DNA from: Anaerolineae bacterium
GTDB lineage: Bacteria > Chloroflexota > Anaerolineae > Aggregatilineales > Phototrophicaceae
Direction: 5' to 3'
DNA: 54,318 nt
Assembly: GCA_030950085.1 (NCBI GenBank)
Contig: JAUZRW010000072.1
Coordinates: forward strand, 1-54,318
The notes under the pieces are model-generated. The model saw only the letters and a list, made by a program, of their open reading frames with translations, was not told where the DNA came from and did no database searches. Within the stretch, counting starts at the first letter, position 1, and each line of letters begins with the position of its first letter. The translations under genes and the position numbers were made by a program. This document shows, in pieces, positions 47,051 to 54,318 of the stretch.

Positions 47051-48267
47051 TCGGCTAAGGGGACAGTGATGAAGAATTTAGACCCGACATTAACTTCACT
47101 TTCGAGCCAAATGCGTCCACCATGCGCTTCGATGATATTTTTACAGAGTACCAAGCCCAATCCTGTACCGCGTGCCACATTTTCTAAAGTTGGTACACGA
47201 TAAAACTTTTGGAACATATTCTTCTGATGTTCGCGTGCGATGCCAAAACCACTGTCTTGCACAGTAATTTGTAGCATCGTTTGTTCTTCACCCTCAATAA
47301 CCTCAAGCAGCAAGTTGATAGTCCCATTTTCACGATTGTATTTAATGGCGTTAGTCAACAGATTGAGTAAGACTTGTTTGATTTTATCGCGGTCTACGAT
47401 AACGGTATAATCTTCTTCTGCTATATTGATGATAACCCCCTTATCGGCGGCTTGTTGTGCGACAATATCGACTGCTTCGGTCAGAAGTTTTTTAATAGCA
47501 AAAGATTGGGCATTTAAGCTGATACGACCTGATTCATGGCGTGCGACATCAAGAAATTCATTTGTGAGGTTAATTAGCCGTTCAGTTTCTCCGCGCATCG
47601 TCTCTACAATATCACCGCGTTTTGTTTCGGGCAAATCCGAACGTTTAAGCAGTGTTGTACTGGTTTTGAGGGCTGCAAGAGGTGTCCGCAATTCATGGAC
47701 GAGTTCGGCGATAAAATCACTTTGTTGGAATAAGCGAGCATTCTCAATCGCCATTGCTGCTTGGCTTGCTAGGGTTCGTAGCGTCACAATGTCATTATCT
47801 GTAAAGTCTCTATTGTGCTTTTTGTTGATAGCTTGTACAACACCGATAACATCTTTATGGGTACGCATCGGTACGCCAAGAATGTTACGGGTTACAAAAT
47901 CAATTTCTTTATCAACCCCCTTATTCCAATTGGGGTCATTAGCAGCATTCGCAATGACACGCGGTTCACCGTGCGTAAAAATCCACCCAGCAATGCTACC
48001 TTCCAATGGGATAGTAATTTCTTCCATCTCATGTGGTTTGATATTTGTAGACATCGCAAAGTGCAATTTGCCAGTTGCGTTATCTAATAGCAAAATCGAA
48101 GCGACTTCGGTATCCAACAATTCCTTCGCTGCAAAGACAATTTTTCGCAATAAAGAAACATGGTCATAAGTCGTACCGAGTTCTTGATTAATTTCAATGA
48201 TGCGCTTGTATTGTTCAAGCAAATTCTTTTGTTCCATAGCGTCATCCAAAGATGCGGTGTGAGTCAC
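47047..48267 (-). CDS. Cytoplasmic GAF-domain sensor histidine kinase
   Basis: 406-aa kinase without membrane helices. A short coiled coil (about 10-35) is followed by a GAF domain (about 38-180, VASILLLDNATGKLHFAM, GWIFTHGEPRVIANAANDPNW, NILGVPMRTHKDVIGVVQAINK). HisKA carries HELRTPLAALK, with the phospho-accepting His near residue 193. HATPase_c has the N box (LLTNAIKYN), G1 (DSGFGIA) and G2 (GTGLGLVLCK). The start is GTG 48267, overlapping the sirtuin gene's TGA by 4 nt, so it is translationally coupled; the ATG ten codons in is an alternative. It is last in an operon with a REC-CpaE protein and a sirtuin, suggesting a common pathway. Confidence 0.9.
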   Translation of the reverse strand: MTHTASLDDAMEQKNLLEQYKRIIEINQELGTTYDHVSLLRKIVFAAKELLDTEVASILLLDNATGKLHFAMSTNIKPHEMEEITIPLEGSIAGWIFTHGEPRVIANAANDPNWNKGVDKEIDFVTRNILGVPMRTHKDVIGVVQAINKKHNRDFTDNDIVTLRTLASQAAMAIENARLFQQSDFIAELVHELRTPLAALKTSTTLLKRSDLPETKRGDIVETMRGETERLINLTNEFLDVARHESGRISLNAQSFAIKKLLTEAVDIVAQQAADKGVIINIAEEDYTVIVDRDKIKQVLLNLLTNAIKYNRENGTINLLLEVIEGEEQTMLQITVQDSGFGIAREHQKNMFQKFYRVPTLENVARGTGLGLVLCKNIIEAHGGRIWLESEVNVGSKFFITVPLAD

Positions 48268-49028
48268 GTCAGCTGCTCCAATGATTGTACTATAGCTGGA
48301 AGAATTTCGGCAGCATCACCATAAATGACTATATCTGCCATGCTATCCAGAGTTGTTGGCTCTAAGTTTACGATGACAATTTTCGCACCGCTCTGCTTCG
48401 CAATGACCGGAATATCGCTGGCTGGTGCAACCTCTAGGGATGAACCAATAACCAACATCAAGTCGCTGTTACGAGCCACTTTTTTAGCGTTTTGCAGTTC
48501 AACAATGGGTAACTGCTCACCAAATAATATAACATTTGGCTTGATTATGCCGTTGCATTTTACACAATGGGGAACTTTACCATCTTCCAAGAATTTTTCA
48601 AGAATCACCATGCCGTCATGGATATGAAAGCAATTGATACAGGTGGCTTCGCGCATATGACCGTGTAATTCATAGACCGTTTTATTGCCTGCACGGGTAT
48701 GTAACATATCAATATTTTGGGTGATGACGGCATCTAGTTTGTTTATTTGCTCCAATTTTGACAGGGCAAGATGTGCCGGATTAGATTTAGCATCGTGGGT
48801 TAATTGTATCAGTGGGCGTACCCAGTCATAAAATGCCTGTGGATTATGACGGAATCCATAAATACTGGCAACTGTCATCGGGTCTACAGTCGCCCACATT
48901 CCAGAGTCAGAACTGCGGAAATCGGGTATGCCTGATGGTGTGCTGATGCCAGCACCTGTAAATGCTACAATATGTTGAGCATGATGTAACCATGCCGCAA
49001 CTGTTGAAATATTTTCCGTTTTGAACAT
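48264..49028 (-). CDS. Sir2-family NAD-dependent protein deacylase
   Basis: 254-aa sirtuin. Motifs are AFTGAGISTPSGIPDFRS (NAD site, residues about 22-39), ITQNIDMLHTRAG, catalytic His in YELHGHMREATC, and the zinc ribbon CINC...CVKC. GIIKPNVILFGEQLP and IGSSLEVAPASDIP complete the NAD pocket. It removes acyl groups from lysines; substrates are unknown. It lies 39 nt after the REC-CpaE gene and overlaps the histidine kinase gene by 4 nt. That close link to signalling genes is unusual, since sirtuins more often stand alone or with metabolic genes. Confidence 0.95.
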   Translation of the reverse strand: MFKTENISTVAAWLHHAQHIVAFTGAGISTPSGIPDFRSSDSGMWATVDPMTVASIYGFRHNPQAFYDWVRPLIQLTHDAKSNPAHLALSKLEQINKLDAVITQNIDMLHTRAGNKTVYELHGHMREATCINCFHIHDGMVILEKFLEDGKVPHCVKCNGIIKPNVILFGEQLPIVELQNAKKVARNSDLMLVIGSSLEVAPASDIPVIAKQSGAKIVIVNLEPTTLDSMADIVIYGDAAEILPAIVQSLEQLT

Positions 49029-49067
49029 GAGCTAGATAAATCTCTAAAGAATGTGCCAGACTATCAA

Positions 49068-50219
49068 TTAGGCATTTTCAATGGAACGAATCCGCTTCAT
49101 CTCCTCGGCGAGTTTGATAAATTGTCCTGATACCATTGCGTTAGGTTGCATAAGTACCATTGGTTGCCGATTTTCTAGTGCTTGATGCGCGAGTTCCGGT
49201 GCTGCTGAGATAATTGCCTTAACTTCGCGCTTCAAGATATTTTCCACATCATGCCATGATAGGGTAGATTGTGAGCGATTAATCACGACCACATTCACAT
49301 GATTGCCACCAATGAGTTCATCAATATCAGATAGATAATCATTGGCAATATCAAGGGCAACTGAATTTGCTTCTACAACGAACATCAGCTTATCAATATG
49401 CTGTATTAACTGAATATTCAAAGGTGTTAAGCCTGCCCCAATATCCACCACAACTGGATGACCCATGTCGCGTAGCATTTCGAGGGCTGCAACTGCTTTA
49501 TCGACAGCATTACTGAGCAGTATCTCTTTCGGGCTACTCGAACTCAATAATCCTCGTAGACCGCTTTGGTGAACCAGTATTTCTTTTTCGACTGTTGCGG
49601 CATCGACCTTTTTAGTAGTTAAAACACGCGACATACCCTGCGATGATGTACCGAGCATTCGTCCAATACTGCCATTGCCAAGTTGGAAATCCGCAATGAC
49701 AGCTTGCTCTCCCGCTTTCATGAGAGCAGCCGACATGTTGATTGCCAAAGTTGTCACTCCGACTCCGCCTTTTGCACCCATAATACCAAGCGTCAAGCCT
49801 TTTTTCATGCTTGCTTGCGAGGTTTGTGCGTTGCCTTTTTTCACTGTGGCTTTGCGTGCCAGAATTGCTTTCACACGCGACGCAAGTTCTGCTGGGTGCG
49901 TTGGTTTTGTTAGATAGTCGTCGGCACCTGCTTCAAACGCGATAATCTTGTCGTTAATGAGGGTTTTTGCGGTGAACATGATAATGGGAATGTTCTTCGT
50001 TTTTTCACTAGCACGAAGACGACGAGTAACTTCCAGACCATTCATATCTGGCATCATGACATCCAAGATAATCAAATCAGGGATTTCTGCTTCTGCTTTT
50101 GCTAATGCTTTTTGACCAGCATCAGCAACCACAACTTCATAGTTATGCCTTTTGAGCATTAAACCAATCAATTTTAGACTGTCAACATCATCGTCAACGA
50201 TGAGGATTTTCTCTACCAT
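49068..50219 (-). CDS. Response regulator fused to CpaE-like MinD/ParA ATPase
   Basis: 383-aa two-domain protein. The REC domain (1-120) has the acidic pocket (VDDD, residues 8-11), phospho-acceptor Asp53 (LDVMMPDMNG), TAKT and the Lys of LTKPTHP. A Lys/Gln-rich linker is followed by a MinD-type ATPase (about 143-380) with deviant Walker A GAKGGVGVTTLAIN, switch I-like ADFQLGNGSIGRMLG, and PVVVDIGAGLTP in place of the usual D-x-P motif. This CpaE/TadZ layout serves in polar pilus assembly or cell-pole positioning, but CpaE's REC domain is often degenerate, while this one is complete. The start is ATG 50219; a TTG two codons upstream is possible. It is first in an operon with the sirtuin and histidine kinase. 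Confidence 0.9.
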   Translation of the reverse strand: MVEKILIVDDDVDSLKLIGLMLKRHNYEVVVADAGQKALAKAEAEIPDLIILDVMMPDMNGLEVTRRLRASEKTKNIPIIMFTAKTLINDKIIAFEAGADDYLTKPTHPAELASRVKAILARKATVKKGNAQTSQASMKKGLTLGIMGAKGGVGVTTLAINMSAALMKAGEQAVIADFQLGNGSIGRMLGTSSQGMSRVLTTKKVDAATVEKEILVHQSGLRGLLSSSSPKEILLSNAVDKAVAALEMLRDMGHPVVVDIGAGLTPLNIQLIQHIDKLMFVVEANSVALDIANDYLSDIDELIGGNHVNVVVINRSQSTLSWHDVENILKREVKAIISAAPELAHQALENRQPMVLMQPNAMVSGQFIKLAEEMKRIRSIENA

Positions 50220-50335
50220 CCGCAATTAATCCATAAGCCTTTATAATCGTTAACAGTCTAGCACGAAAGATAGGGCGGTGCAAGCTAACACCTGCTAAAG
50301 GTTCGTGAAAGCAAATTCGGAAGTGTTGTTTCTTG

Positions 50336-50344
50336 TGTTATAAT
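50336..50344 (+). promoter_or_regulatory. Extended -10 promoter candidate upstream of the second histidine kinase
   Basis: TGTTATAAT with TATAAT at 50339-50344. A weak TTCGGA lies 17 bp upstream (50316-50321). It would give a leader of about 100 nt. Confidence 0.35.
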
Positions 50345-50396
50345 TCTTAACTTTGTAAAAATTAACGGTACAATGCAAGCATTTCACACAATATGC

Positions 50397-50404
50397 GCTA
50401 TAAT
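50397..50404 (+). promoter_or_regulatory. Candidate -10 element (GCTATAAT) of the second histidine kinase
   Basis: GCTATAAT ends 47 nt before the ATG at 50452. It is the same octamer as upstream of the genes at 118, 1536, 30801 and (minus strand) 27962. Confidence 0.4.
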
Positions 50405-50451
50405 AGCTCTAGGCTTTTTCGATAATTTACTTCATTTGACGAGATGTATTA

Positions 50452-51675
50452 ATGACAGATAACAACATTCAACCGAATCGTTATACACTTTTACGAAATA
50501 TACTGCGGTTGATTGCCCAAAACCCAGACTTGGAACGGGTTGCACCTTCTATTCTTGGCGAAGCGCGTGTTTTAACCCGTGCCAATGGAGGCTTCTATCT
50601 CATTTTTGACGAACCACGAATATTATTTGTGGATTTGATTGATGATAGCCTGATGCCTTCTGATGAAATCTTGCGCGAAGTGGCACAAGGTTTGTCGCAA
50701 GAGATTCACATTGGGTCACAGATTCCACAGCCTTTAGCCCGAAATTTTGCTGGATGGGTAATTATTCCAGTTTATCAGCGCGAGACAGCAATCGGTATTT
50801 TCTGTCTCGTGTTTCGTGAGGAATTGGACTTAAGCGAAGAAACAACTGATATGTTGATGGCGCTTGTCGATGGACTCGCAACTGTGACGCAGAGTACAAA
50901 AGCGTCTGAACGCCATGCAAAATTGACACGCAATCAGTATGAGTTTGTACGGATTGTTTCGCATGATTTACGTTCACCCCTGACATCTATTAAAGGCTTT
51001 GCTGGAATCATAGAAGGCATGATGGAATCAGCAGATATAGACCCCGTTTTACAGGGTAGGGTGATTCATGGTGCCGAGAAAATCGTTAGCGGTGTGGCAC
51101 AGATGACAGCCTTAGTCGAGAATATTCAGGATGCCGGACGTTATGACCCCGAAACGGGTTTTTATGAAATGCAGCGTTCGCCCACTGACTTGATTGATAT
51201 TATCCACAAAATTAGCAAAAATCATTTGATGCCTGCCGAAAAAGAAGCATTAACATTGAAGGTGACGGCGAGTGATGATATTCCGATTGTGAATGTGGAT
51301 GCGAATATGCTTGAGCGTTCAATCACTAATCTTGTCGATAATGCGATTAAGTACACCCCTAATGGCGGTATCATTGAAGTGGGTATTCATAGAGATAATG
51401 ATGATATCGTTATCACAGTGAGCGATGATGGCTTTGGTATTAGTGAAGAGAATCTCAAAAGTCTTTTCATGCGCCATACCCGTATTCGGCGGCGCGAACA
51501 TAAAACAGTGAAGGGAAGCGGACTCGGCTTGTTCATTGTGCGGAGTGTAGCGCGTCATCATGGCGGAGATGCCTTTGTAGAAAGCGAAGTCGGCAATGGC
51601 AGCACCTTTGGTATTCGTATCCCACTTCAGGGTGAAAATTTGCTGGGGTCAAGTATAGCGACTGAAACGGATTAA
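50452..51675 (+). CDS. Cytoplasmic sensor histidine kinase with GAF-like N-terminus
   Basis: 407-aa kinase. Residues about 25-150 form a GAF-like sensor (ARVLTRANGGFYLIFDEPRILFVDL, GWVIIPVYQRETAIGIFCLVF). HisKA carries VSHDLRSPLTSIKGFAGIIEGM, with the phospho-accepting His near residue 170. HATPase_c has the N box (LVDNAIKYTPNGG), G1 (DDGFGISEEN) and G2 (KGSGLGLFIVRSVARHHGG). There are no membrane helices. It is transcribed divergently from the REC-CpaE operon, so the REC domain there is a possible partner. A terminator-like hairpin lies about 190 nt downstream. Confidence 0.92.
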   Translation: MTDNNIQPNRYTLLRNILRLIAQNPDLERVAPSILGEARVLTRANGGFYLIFDEPRILFVDLIDDSLMPSDEILREVAQGLSQEIHIGSQIPQPLARNFAGWVIIPVYQRETAIGIFCLVFREELDLSEETTDMLMALVDGLATVTQSTKASERHAKLTRNQYEFVRIVSHDLRSPLTSIKGFAGIIEGMMESADIDPVLQGRVIHGAEKIVSGVAQMTALVENIQDAGRYDPETGFYEMQRSPTDLIDIIHKISKNHLMPAEKEALTLKVTASDDIPIVNVDANMLERSITNLVDNAIKYTPNGGIIEVGIHRDNDDIVITVSDDGFGISEENLKSLFMRHTRIRRREHKTVKGSGLGLFIVRSVARHHGGDAFVESEVGNGSTFGIRIPLQGENLLGSSIATETD

Positions 51676-51757
51676 AATCAACTTTCTCTAATACAACCTG
51701 AGTTTTGTGGATAAGCACAGAAAATGTGTTTTTTCGGCAAATTATGAATTTTCGGGC

Positions 51758-51785
51758 GTAAGGGCGCAATGCCTTGTGCCCCTAC
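51758..51785. repeat. Dispersed GC-rich palindrome (intergenic copy)
   Basis: GTAAGGGCGCAA (51758-51769) pairs with TTGTGCCCCTAC (51774-51785) over 12 positions with one mismatch and one G-U pair and a 4-nt loop. It shares the GCCCCTAC half with the copy inside the GT39 gene. Confidence 0.65.
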
Positions 51786-51862
51786 AACGGACTATGATCA
51801 TTTATGACATCGCATTTTCGATGAAATCCTTAAACAAAATTCACGTTAATACAGTGTGAAAT

Positions 51863-51894
51863 TAGCCTCGTCTTTAGTACGGGGCTTTATATTT
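51863..51894 (+). terminator. Terminator-like hairpin upstream of mutL
   Basis: AGCCTCGT (51863-51870) pairs with ACGGGGCT (51878-51885) around a 7-nt loop and is followed by TTATATTTT. It may end the histidine kinase transcript or act as a leader hairpin for mutL. Confidence 0.65.
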
Positions 51895-51958
51895 TCCCCA
51901 AACCTGCTAGAGTAAGAACATAAGTTTTATGTAACGATATTTTCAAGAATTTGCAAGC

Positions 51959-53737
51959 ATGATGACTATTCAAATTTTACCAGATGATGTCATATCCCAA
52001 ATTGCTGCCGGAGAAGTGGTTGAGCGTCCGGCTTCGGTGGTTAAGGAACTGATTGAGAATGCGCTGGATGCAGGGGCGACTCATCTCCATATTGAGGTTG
52101 TTGCTGGCGGACAGAAGCGTATTCGTATCAGCGATGATGGCGCTGGTATTCTCAGCGATGAGGTTATTCTAGCATTAACACGCCACGCAACCAGTAAATT
52201 GCGCTCGGCGACTGATTTGCAACATCTTCGGACACTTGGTTTTCGTGGTGAGGCTCTCTCTAGTATTGCGGCTGTGAGTCATACGATGCTGATAACACGC
52301 CATCGTGACGAATCTGTCGGAACACAAATACGGATTGAAGGTGGGCATATTGTCAATGAAAAGCCTATTGGTGCGCCAGCCGGCACCGTATTGACGATTG
52401 AAAACCTCTTTTACAACACACCCGCACGGCTCAAGTTCTTAAAATCTGAGACAACTGAAAAACGCAATATCAATGCGATTGTCATGAATTATGCGATGGC
52501 TTACCCGACTGTGCGCTTTGTTTTGGTGCATGATGGGCGTGAAATTTTTCGCTCTGGTGGCAGTGGGCAATTAGCAGATGTCGTTGTGAAAGTGTTGGGC
52601 TTGGATTATTTCAAAGAGATGATAGAAGTAGAGGGCGAAGAGCGTATTCGTGAAACAGGCGACTCTATCACCGTTACAGGATTCGTCTCGCAACCGAGTT
52701 TGCATCGCAAAGACCGCACGCGCATTATCTTATTTGTCAATGGACGTGTAGTACAAGATAGTGGCTTAACCTATGCTGTAACACAAGCCTATCATAATTT
52801 GCTGGATAAGGGGCGTAATCCTTATGCGGTACTCATGATTTCTGTGCCAACCGACTTTGTCGATGTCAATGTGCATCCGACGAAAGCCGAAGTGCGTTTT
52901 CAGAATACGAATGTCGTGTTTTCGGCGGTACAACGCGCCGTTCGCCAAGGCGTGATCGGATTTTCACAATCGGAGCGCCATAGTCATTATGCAGCGCATG
53001 AGGTATCTACGACAGGTTCTGCTTGGGCGTTACCCTATGACCGTAATCGGCAAATGGATATGGAAATGCCTTTAGATGAGCTTGCCCATGCTGGCACGAT
53101 TCATACAGGTGATGATATACAAGATATTCCCGAAGGCATTGGTCGCCCAGAAAAACCACGTACTCTGCCGTTATTGCGTGTTGTCGGGCAAATTGGGGCA
53201 GCGTATATTGTCGCAGAAGGTCCTGCCGGTCTGTATCTCATTGACCAACATGCCGCCCATACGCGAGTTTTGTACCAAGAATTAACCGAGTTATTGGGTC
53301 AACAAGAACAAATGCCACAGCGACAAATTGAGTCACAAACTATTGATGTCACAACAAACGAAGCGAAAATACTCGAAAAACATTTGGAAATACTCGAAAA
53401 ATTAGGTTTTGTGCTAGAAGCATTCGGCGTAAGCACATTTTTAATTCGCGGCATCCCAGCAATTCTAAAAACAGGCGATATCACACAGCATGTCTGGTCT
53501 CTATTAGAGATACTTGCAGAAAAAAGTTCGTCACCCTTGCAAGACCGATTGCTGATTCATATTGCAGCACAGGCAGCCGTGAAAGCTGGGCAATTGCTGA
53601 ATGAAGACGATATGAAAAGTCTTGTCCGAAAATTAGAACGTTGCCCCGACCCACTTAGTAGCCCAAACGGGCAAGCAACGCTCATTCATATGAGTGCTGA
53701 CCAATTGCAGCGTCAATTTATGCGTGGCAATAACTAA
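51959..53737 (+). CDS. mutL: DNA mismatch repair protein MutL with degenerate endonuclease motifs
   Basis: 592-aa mismatch-repair mediator linking MutS to strand removal. The N-terminal GHKL ATPase has IAAGEVVERPASVVKELIENALDAGA, DDGAGI, GFRGEALSSIAAVS and NLFYNTPARLKFLKS, followed by the transducer (FVNGRVVQDSGL, VDVNVHPTKAEVRF). A linker covers about 345-395. The C-terminal dimerisation domain has YLIDQHAAHTRVLYQE near residue 428. The metal-binding DQHAx2Ex4E motif of nicking MutL proteins keeps DQHA but has T and Q instead of the two glutamates. The CPHGRP zinc motif reads SPNGQA. Nicking activity is therefore unlikely. The start ATG 51959 lacks a clear ribosome site; ATG 51962 is equivalent. 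mutS is not in the window. It overlaps the convergent LysM gene by 4 nt. Confidence 0.95.
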   Translation: MMTIQILPDDVISQIAAGEVVERPASVVKELIENALDAGATHLHIEVVAGGQKRIRISDDGAGILSDEVILALTRHATSKLRSATDLQHLRTLGFRGEALSSIAAVSHTMLITRHRDESVGTQIRIEGGHIVNEKPIGAPAGTVLTIENLFYNTPARLKFLKSETTEKRNINAIVMNYAMAYPTVRFVLVHDGREIFRSGGSGQLADVVVKVLGLDYFKEMIEVEGEERIRETGDSITVTGFVSQPSLHRKDRTRIILFVNGRVVQDSGLTYAVTQAYHNLLDKGRNPYAVLMISVPTDFVDVNVHPTKAEVRFQNTNVVFSAVQRAVRQGVIGFSQSERHSHYAAHEVSTTGSAWALPYDRNRQMDMEMPLDELAHAGTIHTGDDIQDIPEGIGRPEKPRTLPLLRVVGQIGAAYIVAEGPAGLYLIDQHAAHTRVLYQELTELLGQQEQMPQRQIESQTIDVTTNEAKILEKHLEILEKLGFVLEAFGVSTFLIRGIPAILKTGDITQHVWSLLEILAEKSSSPLQDRLLIHIAAQAAVKAGQLLNEDDMKSLVRKLERCPDPLSSPNGQATLIHMSADQLQRQFMRGNN

Positions 53738-54318
53738 CGACTCTGCCAATTGAAGGTACGCCAAGTCCCTAATCCGCCTACAGTTGTATATGTGCTATCG
53801 GCATTGTGTACTGCAACCGTTACACGCCAATCTATACTATGTTGTTGTCCATCTGTTGGGATGACAGTATCCGGCAGTGTGAAATTGGTATTGCGTGTCA
53901 CGTAGTTTGTTGCCGTATTGATAGTACGGTCAGAGACTTCAATTAAATATACTTCATTTGCCTGCAAAATGCCGACACTCACCCATTGTAATTCGACTCG
54001 ACCTGATGCCAATGCCCCTTGCGGCGGGAAGAAGGTTCGCGCAGGAAGATATGTCGGTGTTGGGGTAGCGGTCTCATTACCAGATGGCGTTGTTGTAGGG
54101 ACAGGTGTTCTTGTTGGCAGTGGAACGCTAATATTGTCTCCAATACGAATATTGGGGCTACAATTCGGACCCCCACTCGGATTGGTGAAATCGCATCCGA
54201 ACCAACCTAAATTGCGATTTTGTTGACTGAGAACTTCAAGCGTTGTATCGTATAATTCCATAATACCAACTAACGTATCGCCCTCTTGAACCTCGTGATT
54301 ACCAAATTCCTGCCCCTG
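53734..54318 (-). CDS. LysM-domain protein, 3' part (continues beyond the window)
   Basis: Partial gene, open to the window edge; at least 194 codons are seen. Reading from the edge, HEVQEGDTLVGIMELYDTTLEVLSQQN followed by NIRIGDNISVPLP is a LysM peptidoglycan-binding unit, with an unusual insert containing two cysteines (WFGCDFTNPSGGPNC). A Thr/Pro-rich linker (PTRTPVPTTTPSGNETATPTPT) follows, then a C-terminal beta domain of about 110 residues (ALASGRVELQWVSVGILQANEVYLIEV; HSIDWRVTVAVHNADSTY) resembling a fibronectin-like fold. An internal ATG at 54261 lies inside the LysM unit and is not a real start. It is probably secreted or membrane-anchored, with the N-terminus outside the window. Confidence 0.8.
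   Translation of the reverse strand, partial: QGQEFGNHEVQEGDTLVGIMELYDTTLEVLSQQNRNLGWFGCDFTNPSGGPNCSPNIRIGDNISVPLPTRTPVPTTTPSGNETATPTPTYLPARTFFPPQGALASGRVELQWVSVGILQANEVYLIEVSDRTINTATNYVTRNTNFTLPDTVIPTDGQQHSIDWRVTVAVHNADSTYTTVGGLGTWRTFNWQSR

Noticed and set aside
51200-51714. Two perfect DnaA-box-like sequences (TTATCCACA at 51200-51208; TGTGGATAA at 51706-51714), possibly an origin
   Set aside because: One lies inside the histidine kinase gene, a third copy occurs in the helicase-like gene near 19370, there is no cluster, no AT-rich unwinding region, and no dnaA/dnaN nearby. Chance is sufficient.
54259-54261. ATG as the start of the last LysM gene
   Set aside because: The frame stays open to the window edge and the preceding codons complete the LysM motif (HEVQEGDTLVGI), so the gene starts outside the window.

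Overview
This 54.3 kb window is a gene-dense bacterial chromosome segment of moderate to low GC content with about 41 protein genes and one tRNA. The gene set suggests a member of the Chloroflexota, probably near the Anaerolineae. The grounds are a BTAD-type regulator with a STAND-like N-terminus, several Hanks-type kinases, LysM proteins with Thr/Pro/Glu linkers, a GT39 enzyme with a soluble C-terminal domain, a CARDB protein, a SPFH/SHOCT cassette, and short dispersed GC-rich palindromes. No 16S rRNA or other decisive marker is present, so the phylum is an inference.

Layout. 1-6 kb: a BTAD regulator, then a BNR-repeat protein translationally coupled to an MFS exporter. 6-10 kb: a dipeptide/oligopeptide ABC importer (binding protein and two permeases, no ATPases). 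10-15 kb: a Memo-like protein, tRNA-Arg(UCU), and gyrB interrupted by a 435-residue intein. 15-20 kb: a three-gene operon on the minus strand that looks like an AddAB/AdnAB-type end-processing machine split into a degenerate SF1 helicase, an intact UvrD-type helicase and a free-standing RecB-type Fe-S nuclease. 20.3-22.4 kb: a type II restriction-modification system with a controller (C) protein, a BglI-family endonuclease and an N4-cytosine-type methyltransferase. A 13-bp sequence is shared by the two RM promoter regions. 22.5-28 kb: recJ, then selB with a coiled-coil gene.

28-36 kb: a dNTPase-like HD protein, two Ser/Thr kinases flanking a gamma-glutamyltransferase-family enzyme, and a secreted LysM protein whose glycosidase-like domain appears to have lost both catalytic glutamates. 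36-38.6 kb: a membrane wHTH protein, a helical protein and a SPFH/SHOCT protein, a likely envelope-stress cassette. 38.6-43 kb: a GT39 glycosyltransferase, a membrane NERD-like protein and a secreted CARDB protein. 43-46 kb: yajC-secD-secF. 46-52 kb: a zinc alcohol dehydrogenase and a signalling cluster (GAF histidine kinase, sirtuin, REC-CpaE fusion, and a divergent second histidine kinase). 52-54.3 kb: mutL, whose C-terminal endonuclease motifs are degenerate, and the 3' part of another LysM protein that runs off the window.

The main points for a second look are the BglI-type RM system with a putative shared operator, the three-polypeptide AddAB-like operon, the GyrB intein, the MutL without nuclease motifs, the pseudo-glycosidase LysM protein, the SPFH cassette, and the dispersed palindromes, one of which is read in frame inside a gene and another of which supplies a gene's stop codon. 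Many DNA repair and processing genes (gyrB, helicase/nuclease operon, RM, recJ, mutL) occur in the one window, but they do not form a single operon.
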